Origin: Eubacterium sulci ATCC 35585
GTDB taxonomy: Bacteria > Bacillota > Clostridia > Peptostreptococcales > Anaerovoracaceae
Direction of reading: 5' to 3'
Assembly: GCA_001189495.1 (NCBI GenBank)
Contig: CP012068.1
Coordinates: 1,302,001 to 1,366,000, forward strand
Length of the DNA: 64,000 bases
The notes below the pieces were generated by a model that had not been told where the DNA came from, searched no databases, and was given only the letters and a program-made list of their open reading frames with translations. The translations under genes were made by a program, and so were the position numbers. Shown here piece by piece: positions 55,472 through 63,192 of the stretch; the stretch's first letter is position 1; each line of letters starts with the position of its first letter.

Positions 55472-57231
55472 GCAAGCGCACCCCCTTCCGATTCATATAT
55501 GTCTTTCGCATAAATATGAGCCTCCCACATATTTTTGTAAAGATTACTGGAATTAAGAAGCTCAGTGTGGGTTCCTTTTGCCTCAATATTACCATCCTTT
55601 ATCACAACAATCTGGTCGGCATTAGTTATCGTAGAAAGTCTATGCGCTATCACAATAAGTGTCTTTTCTTTAGATAGTTCCGAAACAGACCTCTGAATAA
55701 CAGCTTCATTCTCAGGGTCAGTGTAAGCTGTCGCTTCATCAAGAATTAAAATTGGTGCATTCTTTAGCATTGCTCTAGCAATAGAAATACGTTGTCGTTC
55801 TCCCCCACTAAGATGAGCCCCACTGCCTCCGACAATTGTATCAAAACCATTCTCTAAGTCCATGATGAAATCATAACAGCCACTTTTTCGTGCAATATTT
55901 TCAACATCTTCGTTTGACGCAGACGGTTTACCCATGCGAATATTTTCTCTTATAGAAGTATTAAACAGAAAACTATCTTGTGACACATATGCTATTTGCT
56001 CATTGTAGTCAGATAGTGATATATCACGAATGTCAACTCCACCGATTTTGATATTTCCGTCATGTACATCCCACAATGATGCTACGAGGCGCGCTACAGT
56101 TGACTTTCCACTGCCAGAAGGCCCTACAAGCGCTGTCACACTTCCGTTTGGTATATTTAGATTGAAATTATGAAGTACTTCTTTTTCACCATATCCAAAG
56201 CAAATATTATTAAGTGTAATATCATGAGTCATAGGCAAATTTTTACTCGTTTCTGGGCGTTTCAATTCCGTAAGGTTCAATATATCATCAATCTCTTTGA
56301 AAATTGTAGATGCTTTTGTAATATCATCGCTATAGCTCATCACAGTAATGAGTGGTGTAATAAGCCCGCATGACAGTATAACAATCATAATGTAGTCTGT
56401 AAGATCAAGAGAGCCATTCATCGTAAAAATTGCACCAATAGGTAAAACTGAAAGCAATGTTGCTGGAGCAATCACTATACCGATTGAGAAAGGAATAATG
56501 CAAGACCTCATCCATTCAATGAAACTGCTTGCATTTTCCTTTGCAGCATCTACAAATCTCTCGTATGAGCTTTCCGCTTTTCCAAATGCCTTGATAACCT
56601 CAATACCACCTATATATTCTACTGCAGTATCATTTAAAATCTTTGTTTTGGTTTGCGTATTTTGAAACTGTTCATTGCTGTCTTTGAACATCCAAACAAT
56701 TGCAATTGCTGCAATTGGGAGCGTAGCAAGTGACAAAAGTGCCATACGCCAGTCAATCGCCATGATATATATAAATAACATAATTGGTGCACATAGATTG
56801 GCTGTAAATTCCGGTATTACATGCGATAAAATTGGTTCCATAGAATCAGTTCTCTCACAGATAATGTTTTTTAATTCTCCGCTTGGCATCCCCTGTACTG
56901 TGCCAAGTGGAAGACGCGATAGCTTATCTATAAGCAAAATTCGCACATTGCTGATTAGCTTAAAGGTTGTACGATGGGAAGTATTTGTTGAAAGGGTATG
57001 AAATATCACTCTAAATATCCAAAGCACGGCCATCAAAATTCCTTCCATCAGATATATATTAAAGTTCCTTTCTCCTGAAAGAAGTTTCTTTACAATATCG
57101 CCCATTAAAATATATGGGATGAGAGAAAAAAATACACCAATTACAGCAAAGATAACGCTTTTTATATATGCGCTCTTGTACGTTCCTGCGAATTGAAAGA
57201 TGTAATCCATAATTCCTTTTTTCTTTTCCAT
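55468..57231 (-). CDS. ABC half-transporter (YbtP/IrtA-like)
   Basis: A 587-residue partner of the next gene. It has six membrane helices and an ATPase domain with Walker A VGPSGSGKSTVARLVASL, Q-loop YVSQDSFLFNTSIRENIRMG, signature AHLSGGERQRISIARAM and DEATAYTDPENE. GGAG precedes the ATG. It lies 19 bases after an AraC gene that follows an ECF module; this order of genes recurs in Firmicutes and suggests uptake of a metallophore or similar ligand (inferred). Confidence 0.88.
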   Translation of the reverse strand: MEKKKGIMDYIFQFAGTYKSAYIKSVIFAVIGVFFSLIPYILMGDIVKKLLSGERNFNIYLMEGILMAVLWIFRVIFHTLSTNTSHRTTFKLISNVRILLIDKLSRLPLGTVQGMPSGELKNIICERTDSMEPILSHVIPEFTANLCAPIMLFIYIMAIDWRMALLSLATLPIAAIAIVWMFKDSNEQFQNTQTKTKILNDTAVEYIGGIEVIKAFGKAESSYERFVDAAKENASSFIEWMRSCIIPFSIGIVIAPATLLSVLPIGAIFTMNGSLDLTDYIMIVILSCGLITPLITVMSYSDDITKASTIFKEIDDILNLTELKRPETSKNLPMTHDITLNNICFGYGEKEVLHNFNLNIPNGSVTALVGPSGSGKSTVARLVASLWDVHDGNIKIGGVDIRDISLSDYNEQIAYVSQDSFLFNTSIRENIRMGKPSASNEDVENIARKSGCYDFIMDLENGFDTIVGGSGAHLSGGERQRISIARAMLKNAPILILDEATAYTDPENEAVIQRSVSELSKEKTLIVIAHRLSTITNADQIVVIKDGNIEAKGTHTELLNSSNLYKNMWEAHIYAKDIYESEGGALA

Positions 57232-57250
57232 ATATACATCACTCCTTTAC

Positions 57251-58273
57251 TTAATGTCTCTGATTTCGATATTCATTTGGAGTCATTCCACATATTTTTT
57301 TGAAGACAGCTCCAAATTTTGCTTGGCTCTTATAACCTACCGCCATTGCAATATCTAATATACTCATATCTTCTTTTTCAGTTAAATATTCTTTGGCTTT
57401 TTCGATACGATATTCCTTAAGCCACGTGTAGATTGGTTTTTCATATAGACTCTTGAAACAATCTTTAAGGGCTGTTTGAGAAATATCAAACCTCTCTGCT
57501 AGCCACTTAATTGTATATTCCTGATCTATGTTTTCGGAAATCAATTTCTGTACTGCTCGCGTTTTTTCTACCTTGTCTTTGTAGAAGTACGGACCTTCTT
57601 TTGTTATGTTATTTGCCTCAATTACAGACAAGCAAACTAATAATTCCAATACCTTGGTACGGAAATATGGAATTTTCGCACTATCTGGCACCATATACAA
57701 ATCCGTAAAAAGACGTTTAAGGGTTTCTTCCTCATGTATGATGAAATAACCATCTTCTCCACAGAATTTCCTTCGTATATCTGTAAGGTCAATAGGAATA
57801 CCTGCTGCATTCTCAGAAAGTGTTTTTTCTGCAATAGAATTTACAAATCCTATTGTAATCCCATGATAGTGATTAGTTGGAAAATAGTTCATTCCTTTAT
57901 GATGAACACGGGAATCAATACAGATATTGCCAGGCTTTTTTATATAATACATACAGTTATCCGATTCCATCGTAAGACTGCCCTCGCGACAATAATCCAC
58001 TGCAAACATCGTATCTGTAGCCTGATACATGGAATGATACTGCGACATATGAAAATCGTTATATATTAAAAATACACCGTCAAAGACCCGGTAGATAATC
58101 ATATCTCCCTCGCCTGTCTCATTTTCCAAGCGAATTACAATGCAATCGTCTGTCTGAGCTAAAACTCTATATTCTCCAATAGTTCCAAAGCCATAAAAAG
58201 CATCTTGAAGTCCATCAGATATAGTATTATCATTTTCCGTCTGTTCATCAAAGGCATGAATACCCCAAGCCAT
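57251..58273 (-). CDS. AraC-family transcriptional regulator
   Basis: The ATG at 58273 (MAWGIHAFDEQTEND) has GGAGGAGG, inside the end of the ECF ATPase gene, just before it; 340 residues. The N-terminal part (to about 225) is an unclassified sensor region. Two helix-turn-helix units follow: YTIKWLAERFDISQTALKDCF and MSILDIAMAVGYKSQAKFGAVF, with FKKICGMTPNEYRNQRH at the end. It sits inside the transporter operon it probably controls, like YbtA with YbtPQ. Confidence 0.92.
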   Translation of the reverse strand: MAWGIHAFDEQTENDNTISDGLQDAFYGFGTIGEYRVLAQTDDCIVIRLENETGEGDMIIYRVFDGVFLIYNDFHMSQYHSMYQATDTMFAVDYCREGSLTMESDNCMYYIKKPGNICIDSRVHHKGMNYFPTNHYHGITIGFVNSIAEKTLSENAAGIPIDLTDIRRKFCGEDGYFIIHEEETLKRLFTDLYMVPDSAKIPYFRTKVLELLVCLSVIEANNITKEGPYFYKDKVEKTRAVQKLISENIDQEYTIKWLAERFDISQTALKDCFKSLYEKPIYTWLKEYRIEKAKEYLTEKEDMSILDIAMAVGYKSQAKFGAVFKKICGMTPNEYRNQRH

Positions 58274-58274
58274 G

Positions 58275-59666
58275 CTATACCTCCTCCATATTAATAACAT
58301 TATCACAGCAGCATTCTATGAATTCGCTGTCGTGTGTTACTGTAATTATTGTTCGTCCTTCTTCTTTTAATTGATTCAAAATATGTCCAACAGCATTCAT
58401 CTGCAAATAGTCTAAACCACTCGTTGGTTCATCTAAGAGAAGAACTGGCAGTTTCGACGCGATGGCACACGCTAGAGCGAGTCTCTGCTTTTGCCCTCCA
58501 GAAAGTGACATTGGGTGTCTGTCACAAAAGACTTCAAGTCCGACATCAGAGAGAATTTGTTTTGCTTCATCCTCATTTTCCTCTGGTTGACTAATCAATA
58601 CTTCATCAAGAACTGACTCTGTAAAAAGCTGATGATTCACATCTTGCATGACCATAAATATTTCACCAACACGTTTTTTACAGGTATAAGATTTTCCATC
58701 CAAATACATAATGCCACTATTTTTTCGTATACCACATATAGATTCCAAGAATGTGGTTTTTCCTGTACCATTCGTGCCAACAATAGCAGTCACTTTACCT
58801 TTTGGGATTTTCATTTCTTTGATAGAGAAAATCTGATGTTTTTTGTCATATGAGTAGTTGAAATCTTTAAGCAGGATAAAATCCCCTGAATTTGTATTAG
58901 CTTTGGCAAGACTTATTGGCGCTACCCTTTTGAGGGATCGCATGCCAAACCGTTTTGCATCATCCTCCGTGAAACTGATAAGTTCACTCTTTGGTATTTC
59001 CTTTTTTAAGGTGCCATTTTCCAGAATGATAACCCTATCTGCCAAATCCCAAACGTAGTTAATTCGATGCTCAGCAATTAGAATTGTTTTCCCTTCCTTT
59101 TTCCAACATTTGATCAATTCACGAAGATTTTCGGCTGCCTCGTAATCTAAATTTGCCGAGGGCTCATCTAGAAGGATAATTTCTGGTGCAAGAACATCAA
59201 TTGAAGCACAGGCGATTTTTTGCTTTTCTCCACCGGAGAGTTCAAAAATATTTCGATCCATCAGCGGTTCTATTTGAAAATCTCTTACAGTTCTACTAAT
59301 GCGATCTAATATTTCCTTCTCTGGAAATGCTAAATTCTCCAAACCGAATGCAAGTTCGCTCGTAGTATCAACATTGAAAAATTGTGAACGTGGATTTTGA
59401 AAAACTGTACCAATTATTCCAGCCCTATCTTCAATTCTGACTTCTTGCATATTCTTACTATCTATATATATTTCACCTTCGACTTTTCCGCTATAAAACT
59501 CTGGTATTAATCCATTCAATAACCTCAAAAGAGTAGATTTTCCACATCCAGAAGTTCCTGTTATAAGAACGCATTCTCCTTTTTTTACAGTCAAAGAAAG
59601 ATTACTAATACTCTTTATCTTTGGCGTTGCATCATAGTAAAAGCTGACATTATTAAATTCAATCAT
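58275..59666 (-). CDS. ECF transporter double ATPase
   Basis: The ATG at 59666 (MIEFNNVSFYYDATP) overlaps the end of the T-component gene (ATGA); 463 residues. Two ABC domains are fused: GTSGCGKSTLLRLLNG with LSGGEKQKIACAS, and GTNGTGKTTFLESICG with LSGGQKQRLALACA, each followed by a DEP[ST] Walker B. This is the CbiO/EcfA-A' type that powers vitamin or metal uptake together with a T and an S component. The AraC gene follows after one base. Confidence 0.92.
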   Translation of the reverse strand: MIEFNNVSFYYDATPKIKSISNLSLTVKKGECVLITGTSGCGKSTLLRLLNGLIPEFYSGKVEGEIYIDSKNMQEVRIEDRAGIIGTVFQNPRSQFFNVDTTSELAFGLENLAFPEKEILDRISRTVRDFQIEPLMDRNIFELSGGEKQKIACASIDVLAPEIILLDEPSANLDYEAAENLRELIKCWKKEGKTILIAEHRINYVWDLADRVIILENGTLKKEIPKSELISFTEDDAKRFGMRSLKRVAPISLAKANTNSGDFILLKDFNYSYDKKHQIFSIKEMKIPKGKVTAIVGTNGTGKTTFLESICGIRKNSGIMYLDGKSYTCKKRVGEIFMVMQDVNHQLFTESVLDEVLISQPEENEDEAKQILSDVGLEVFCDRHPMSLSGGQKQRLALACAIASKLPVLLLDEPTSGLDYLQMNAVGHILNQLKEEGRTIITVTHDSEFIECCCDNVINMEEV

Positions 59667-60388
59667 GCCAAGACCCCCAAAAGCCAATAGATCAATGTTA
59701 AAACAACAAATAGAAAAATTACATAATCCGCCCATCCTAAACCGATTTGACAAATATTTGTGCGTTTCTTTTGCTTTCCGAGGCCTCTTGTAATGGCTGA
59801 AGCTGACAATTCTTCTCCTATCTTCGCCACGCATGTAATAATTGGAACAATTCGGTATTCCAGCACTTTCCCAACCTTACCTCCTCCAAACCTGATTCCT
59901 CGCATTTTCATGGCTGCACGGATTGAATCCCTTTCCTCACGAATGGTTGGAAAAAGGCGAAACATGACACACATAGGAATTGTTATTGCATCTGGCATAT
60001 GTAGTTTCTCCATTGCTGCCTTAAACTCGCTAACTGTTGTTGTATTGATTACATATAAACCCATCATATAAGTAGGAAGAAATCGATTAACAAGCATAAT
60101 GATAATTAACATCATATTTGCCATGACACCCTTTACATGTGGAAATGCAGTGCACTCTAAAAAGTAAATCACACTCAGAACAATTAGGCCTAAAATGCAA
60201 ATCCTATATCTCTTCGCTGTAAGTAATAGCAAGAATGGAAGGAAGGCAAAGGCAATTCGAAACCAAAACAATCTACTTCCCCCAGCTGTCGATAAAACAA
60301 GAACTGATTCTACAAGAATAAGAAGTAGTTTCGTCCTAGGATCAAGTAAACTCTTTTTTCTATGGGATGTCCATGTAGCTTCAATCAT
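59663..60388 (-). CDS. ECF transporter T component
   Basis: A 241-residue CbiQ/EcfT-type membrane protein. The coupling helices carry the two expected motifs, AAMKMRGIRFG and ASAITRGLG, and the start SLLDPRTKLLLILVESV is typical. It overlaps the S-component gene by four bases (ATGA) and the ATPase gene likewise, so the three are translated together. Confidence 0.92.
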   Translation of the reverse strand: MIEATWTSHRKKSLLDPRTKLLLILVESVLVLSTAGGSRLFWFRIAFAFLPFLLLLTAKRYRICILGLIVLSVIYFLECTAFPHVKGVMANMMLIIIMLVNRFLPTYMMGLYVINTTTVSEFKAAMEKLHMPDAITIPMCVMFRLFPTIREERDSIRAAMKMRGIRFGGGKVGKVLEYRIVPIITCVAKIGEELSASAITRGLGKQKKRTNICQIGLGWADYVIFLFVVLTLIYWLLGVLA

Positions 60389-60978
60389 GCAATTCCTGCC
60401 CTCTCAAAATGCTTTTTCAACAAAGCTTTGCCTATAAAACCTCCGATAATACCACAGATAAAAGTCGCAATTAGAAGAACAAAATACATCCAGCTTGGAG
60501 TAAGCTTTACGACAGTATCAATATATTCCTGTCCATAATTAGATCTTCCAGCAAAATAATCAGCCTTTTGTAAAAATAATGGTAGGTAGTTTCCGCATGA
60601 CCAAAGAGGAAATATTCCAGTTGTAAGAATAGCAGAACGCATACTCTTATACCTACCATTCCAATAAACGAGTTCTGCAAGAGCTCCCGTAACTATTGAA
60701 AATGGAATAGGCACCCATGTCATACCCGTTAAAAACATTAAAATACCCATAATAAGGCTCATTATTAGAATCATGCCAGGTTTCTTTACTTTCGTAAGGA
60801 AAAGCATAAAAGGAATTCCACCAATGATTCCGACCATAGATGAAAGCAGTATGAGAAAAATTGGAATAAGTCCTGTCATAGCAAGTGCCATAACAATTAC
60901 AAAGTAGATCGCCGCATAGATTCCGATATTGATAAAGTCTCTACCATTCAATTTATTTCCTGTTTCTTGTTTACTCAT
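60385..60978 (-). CDS. MptD-like ECF transporter S component
   Basis: A 197-residue membrane protein with about five or six helices, of the Trep_Strep/MptD type (NGRDFINIGIYAAIYFVIVM start; GITWVPIPF-like segment TGMTWVPIPFSIVTGALAEL; NYLPLFLQKADYFAG). S components bind the substrate; for this group it is not established. It is the first gene of the ECF-AraC-ABC unit, behind a spacer with two inverted repeats. Confidence 0.82.
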   Translation of the reverse strand: MSKQETGNKLNGRDFINIGIYAAIYFVIVMALAMTGLIPIFLILLSSMVGIIGGIPFMLFLTKVKKPGMILIMSLIMGILMFLTGMTWVPIPFSIVTGALAELVYWNGRYKSMRSAILTTGIFPLWSCGNYLPLFLQKADYFAGRSNYGQEYIDTVVKLTPSWMYFVLLIATFICGIIGGFIGKALLKKHFERAGIA

Positions 60979-61003
60979 AAAAGTTTAATCCTTTCTATTT
61001 TAA

Positions 61004-61024
61004 TTTAGTTAGATATAGCTAACA
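61004..61024. promoter_or_regulatory. Inverted repeat upstream of the ECF operon (site 1)
   Basis: TTTAGTTAGATATAGCTAACA: GTTAG and CTAAC face each other about six bases apart. It lies 26 bases before the S-component start codon, where a repressor or the AraC protein could bind. A related site is at 61083. Confidence 0.4.
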
Positions 61025-61082
61025 CATATATGATAGCATGGTGTTCTATTTTTTTATATTCCATTTAGACATTTTTATTCTA

Positions 61083-61109
61083 TTTAGTTATAAGTTTTAT
61101 AAGCTAACA
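61083..61109. promoter_or_regulatory. Related operator-like sequence (site 2)
   Basis: TTTAGTTATAAG ... ATAAGCTAACA: the same outer sequences (TTTAGTTA and GCTAACA) as site 1 with a longer centre, about 80 bases further upstream. Otherwise the 376-base spacer 60979-61354 shows only two hairpins. Confidence 0.35.
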
Positions 61110-61134
61110 GATGTAACAAGAAATCTTAGACTAA

Positions 61135-61165
61135 TAAAAAAATCCAAGCAAAGATTACTTGGATA
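61135..61165 (-). terminator. Terminator downstream of the EIIC-type gene
   Basis: Minus strand: ATCCAAG, a nine-base loop, CTTGGAT and then TTTTTTA. Confidence 0.8.
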
Positions 61166-61226
61166 CGTCACACACACTTTTTGTCCTATAGCCCCATATC
61201 TAACTAGAAAATTTATCGTAACTTTA

Positions 61227-61252
61227 AAGGAGCTACCTTTAGGCAGCTCCTT
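61227..61252 (-). terminator. Strong hairpin downstream of the EIIC-type gene
   Basis: An 11-pair stem (AAGGAGCTGCC with GGTAGCTCCTT, one wobble) closing a four-base TAAA loop. The following T stretch is short (TTTAAAGTT), so it may be an RNA-stabilising hairpin or a partial terminator ahead of the one at 61135. Confidence 0.5.
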
Positions 61253-61354
61253 GCTTGTAGATTTTATGATTATTCACATATAGCTTGAATTCAGAATTTA
61301 TAATTTTACAATATAAATAGAATAATATACATATATGTTTTGTTACTAAATATA

Positions 61355-62425
61355 TTATATATTCAGCTTGTAGTCCCCATCCTTTATCTTTCCCATCTTG
61401 CGAAGCACTCTATCAAAGATCAAAGCGAGCACTGCTGGGAGCACGAAGTGCAAAATTGCAACTCCTGCTATTGTATGAGCATTTCCTCCCATTGTCGTAA
61501 ATGTTCCGATCTGTCCAACTAGGCCAGAGGTTCCCATTCCTGCTCCAAGCGGGCTATTTGTCATCTTAAACACCACTGTGCTAAGTGGCCCTGTTATCGC
61601 TCCCGCGAGGGTCGGTGGCACGAGTATATACGGATTCTTAATTATATTTGATATCTGTAGCATGGAAGTTCCAATTCCCTGTGCCACCAGGCCGCCAATT
61701 CCGTTATCACGGAAGCTGATGATGGCGAAGCCAACCATCTGCGCGCAGCAGCCTGCGGTTGCTGCGCCGGCGGCCAGTCCTGACAGCCCCAGCATCATAC
61801 AAAGCGCAGCACTCGAAATAGGGGCTGTGAGAGCAAGCCCTACTATAACCGAAATAACAATACCGAATGCAAATGGCTGCCACTCTGTGGCTGTCATAAT
61901 TACGCTTCCGAGGCCGTTCATCAGCTTTCCAATAGCTGGACCAACAAGGATGGCTACAACACCGCCACTTAGTAAAGTTAGCGCAGGTGTTACGATGATA
62001 TCAACCTTTGTCTCCTTAGAAATCATCTTACCGAGTTCTGCACCTACTGCAGCAGCTATGAATGCGCCTGCAGGACCGCCTGCGGCAGCTCCCATCATAC
62101 CAGTTACACAGCAGCTTATCATAACCAGCGCTGGAGCCTTAAGTCCAAAGGCAACTGCAACACCTATCGCAGCTCCCATGAGCTCCATCGCCTTACCACC
62201 TATCTCAATAAGTGTGTTTGCAATTGTTGTCTCCCCAAAGAAATTAATGGACTGCTGTCCAATTGTCTTCAGGATTAGACCTACAAGAAGCGAACAAAAT
62301 AATCCCATTGCCATCGCAGATAGAGCATCCTGAAGATATCTCTTACTGCTAAACTCTATATCCTTTCTCTTTAGAAAGGCTCTAAACCCCTTTGAATTTC
62401 CTACAGTATTGCTTATTTCTGTCAT
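61355..62425 (-). CDS. PTS_EIIC_2-type membrane protein
   Basis: The ATG at 62425 (MTEISNTVGNSKGFR) has GGAG before it; 356 residues. It is very hydrophobic, about nine or ten helices, with Gly/Ala-rich repeats (GMMGAAAGGPAGAFIAAAVG; APISSAALCMMLGLSGLAAG). It matches the PfoR-like EIIC_2 group, which resembles PTS EIIC but commonly lacks EIIA/EIIB partners, and none is nearby. It diverges from a NiaR-like repressor gene and has a possible NiaR site on its promoter, so it may carry a niacin-type NAD precursor rather than a sugar (inferred). Confidence 0.75.
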   Translation of the reverse strand: MTEISNTVGNSKGFRAFLKRKDIEFSSKRYLQDALSAMAMGLFCSLLVGLILKTIGQQSINFFGETTIANTLIEIGGKAMELMGAAIGVAVAFGLKAPALVMISCCVTGMMGAAAGGPAGAFIAAAVGAELGKMISKETKVDIIVTPALTLLSGGVVAILVGPAIGKLMNGLGSVIMTATEWQPFAFGIVISVIVGLALTAPISSAALCMMLGLSGLAAGAATAGCCAQMVGFAIISFRDNGIGGLVAQGIGTSMLQISNIIKNPYILVPPTLAGAITGPLSTVVFKMTNSPLGAGMGTSGLVGQIGTFTTMGGNAHTIAGVAILHFVLPAVLALIFDRVLRKMGKIKDGDYKLNI

Positions 62426-62466
62426 GTTCTTCTCCATAGTTAACATAAAAATATTTGACAAAGACT

Positions 62467-62495
62467 ATTGTATACACTGTACAGTCTATTGTCAA
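62467..62495 (-). promoter_or_regulatory. Promoter of the EIIC-type gene with possible NiaR operator
   Basis: Minus strand: TTGACA, a 17-base spacer and TACAAT, about 40 bases before the start codon. The spacer holds the palindrome ACTGTACAGT, and the sequence AGGTGTCTTGACA at and before the -35 box resembles what I recall of the NiaR binding site. Confidence 0.7.
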
Positions 62496-62517
62496 GACAC
62501 CTATCAACCCATTATAT

Positions 62518-62546
62518 TTGTAATAATTGCACCATCGTGATATAAT
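62518..62546 (+). promoter_or_regulatory. Promoter of the NiaR-like gene
   Basis: TTGTAA, a 17-base spacer ending in TGA, and TATAAT, an extended -10 promoter, about 60 bases before the start codon. Confidence 0.7.
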
Positions 62547-62607
62547 ACACTAGAATTCAAGAAATAATTATTAAACACTCTATAATCCACTTATATAGGA
62601 GTATTTT

Positions 62608-63120
62608 ATGAATGTAGCAGAAAGACGTGGTGAGATAAAAAAAATACTTTTAGCTAACGAAACTGCAATTTCAGCTGCTAAGCTTGCTGAGAAGCTAAAT
62701 GTAAGCAGACAGATTATAGTTGGAGATATTGCACTTATGAGAGCAGAGGGCATGGAGATAAAATCAACTCCAAGGGGATATATTCTCACTCATAAGACAG
62801 ATGTCTATCCATATATCGGAACCATTGCTTGTAAACATTACTCAGATAATATGCTTGATGAACTTTACACCATAGTTGACTTTGGTGGAACCTGTATAGA
62901 TGTCAAGATAGATCATATCATCTATGGCGAAATCACAGGTCAGCTTGATATTTCATCTAGATATGACGCAGATGTCTTTATGAGTAAGATAAATGAGGCA
63001 GATCAGCCACTTAGCAGGCTATCTGATGGGATCCACGAGCATCGTATAGGGTGCAGAGACAAAGAAATCTTTGATATGATCCGAAAGGAACTGCTTGCCA
63101 AAAAAATAATAATTGAGTAA
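62608..63120 (+). CDS. niaR: NiaR-type transcriptional repressor of NAD biosynthesis
   Basis: A 170-residue regulator with an N-terminal HTH_11 domain (RRGEIKKILLANETAISAAK, then LAEKLNVSRQIIVGDIALMR) and a C-terminal 3H domain, named for conserved histidines (here VKIDHIIYGE and DGIHEHRIGC). NiaR (YrxA) binds nicotinic acid and represses NAD synthesis and niacin uptake genes. AGGAG precedes the ATG. It is divergent from the EIIC_2-type gene. Confidence 0.9.
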   Translation: MNVAERRGEIKKILLANETAISAAKLAEKLNVSRQIIVGDIALMRAEGMEIKSTPRGYILTHKTDVYPYIGTIACKHYSDNMLDELYTIVDFGGTCIDVKIDHIIYGEITGQLDISSRYDADVFMSKINEADQPLSRLSDGIHEHRIGCRDKEIFDMIRKELLAKKIIIE

Positions 63121-63133
63121 GAAGACGATAAAA

Positions 63134-63165
63134 CCGCTGAATGCATAGCACTCAGCGGCTTTTGT
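63134..63165. terminator. Bidirectional terminator
   Basis: CCGCTGA-A-TGC and GCA-C-TCAGCGG form a long GC-rich stem with one mismatch and a three-base loop; T stretches follow on both strands. It separates the convergent niaR and flavodiiron genes. Confidence 0.85.
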
Positions 63166-63192
63166 TTGCTTATACTACTTTGATAAACTGAA

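Noticed and set aside
53735-57231. Drug exporter pair as the primary reading of the two ABC half-transporters
   Set aside because: The fold alone permits it, but linkage with an ECF module and an AraC regulator favours YbtPQ-like uptake; kept as an alternative only.
61578-62333. A 251-codon open frame on the plus strand opposite the EIIC_2-type gene
   Set aside because: It is the reverse reading of a Gly/Ala-rich membrane protein (Pro/Ala/Ser/Ile-rich product), has no ribosome binding site and no recognisable domain, while the minus-strand gene has promoter, start site and family match.
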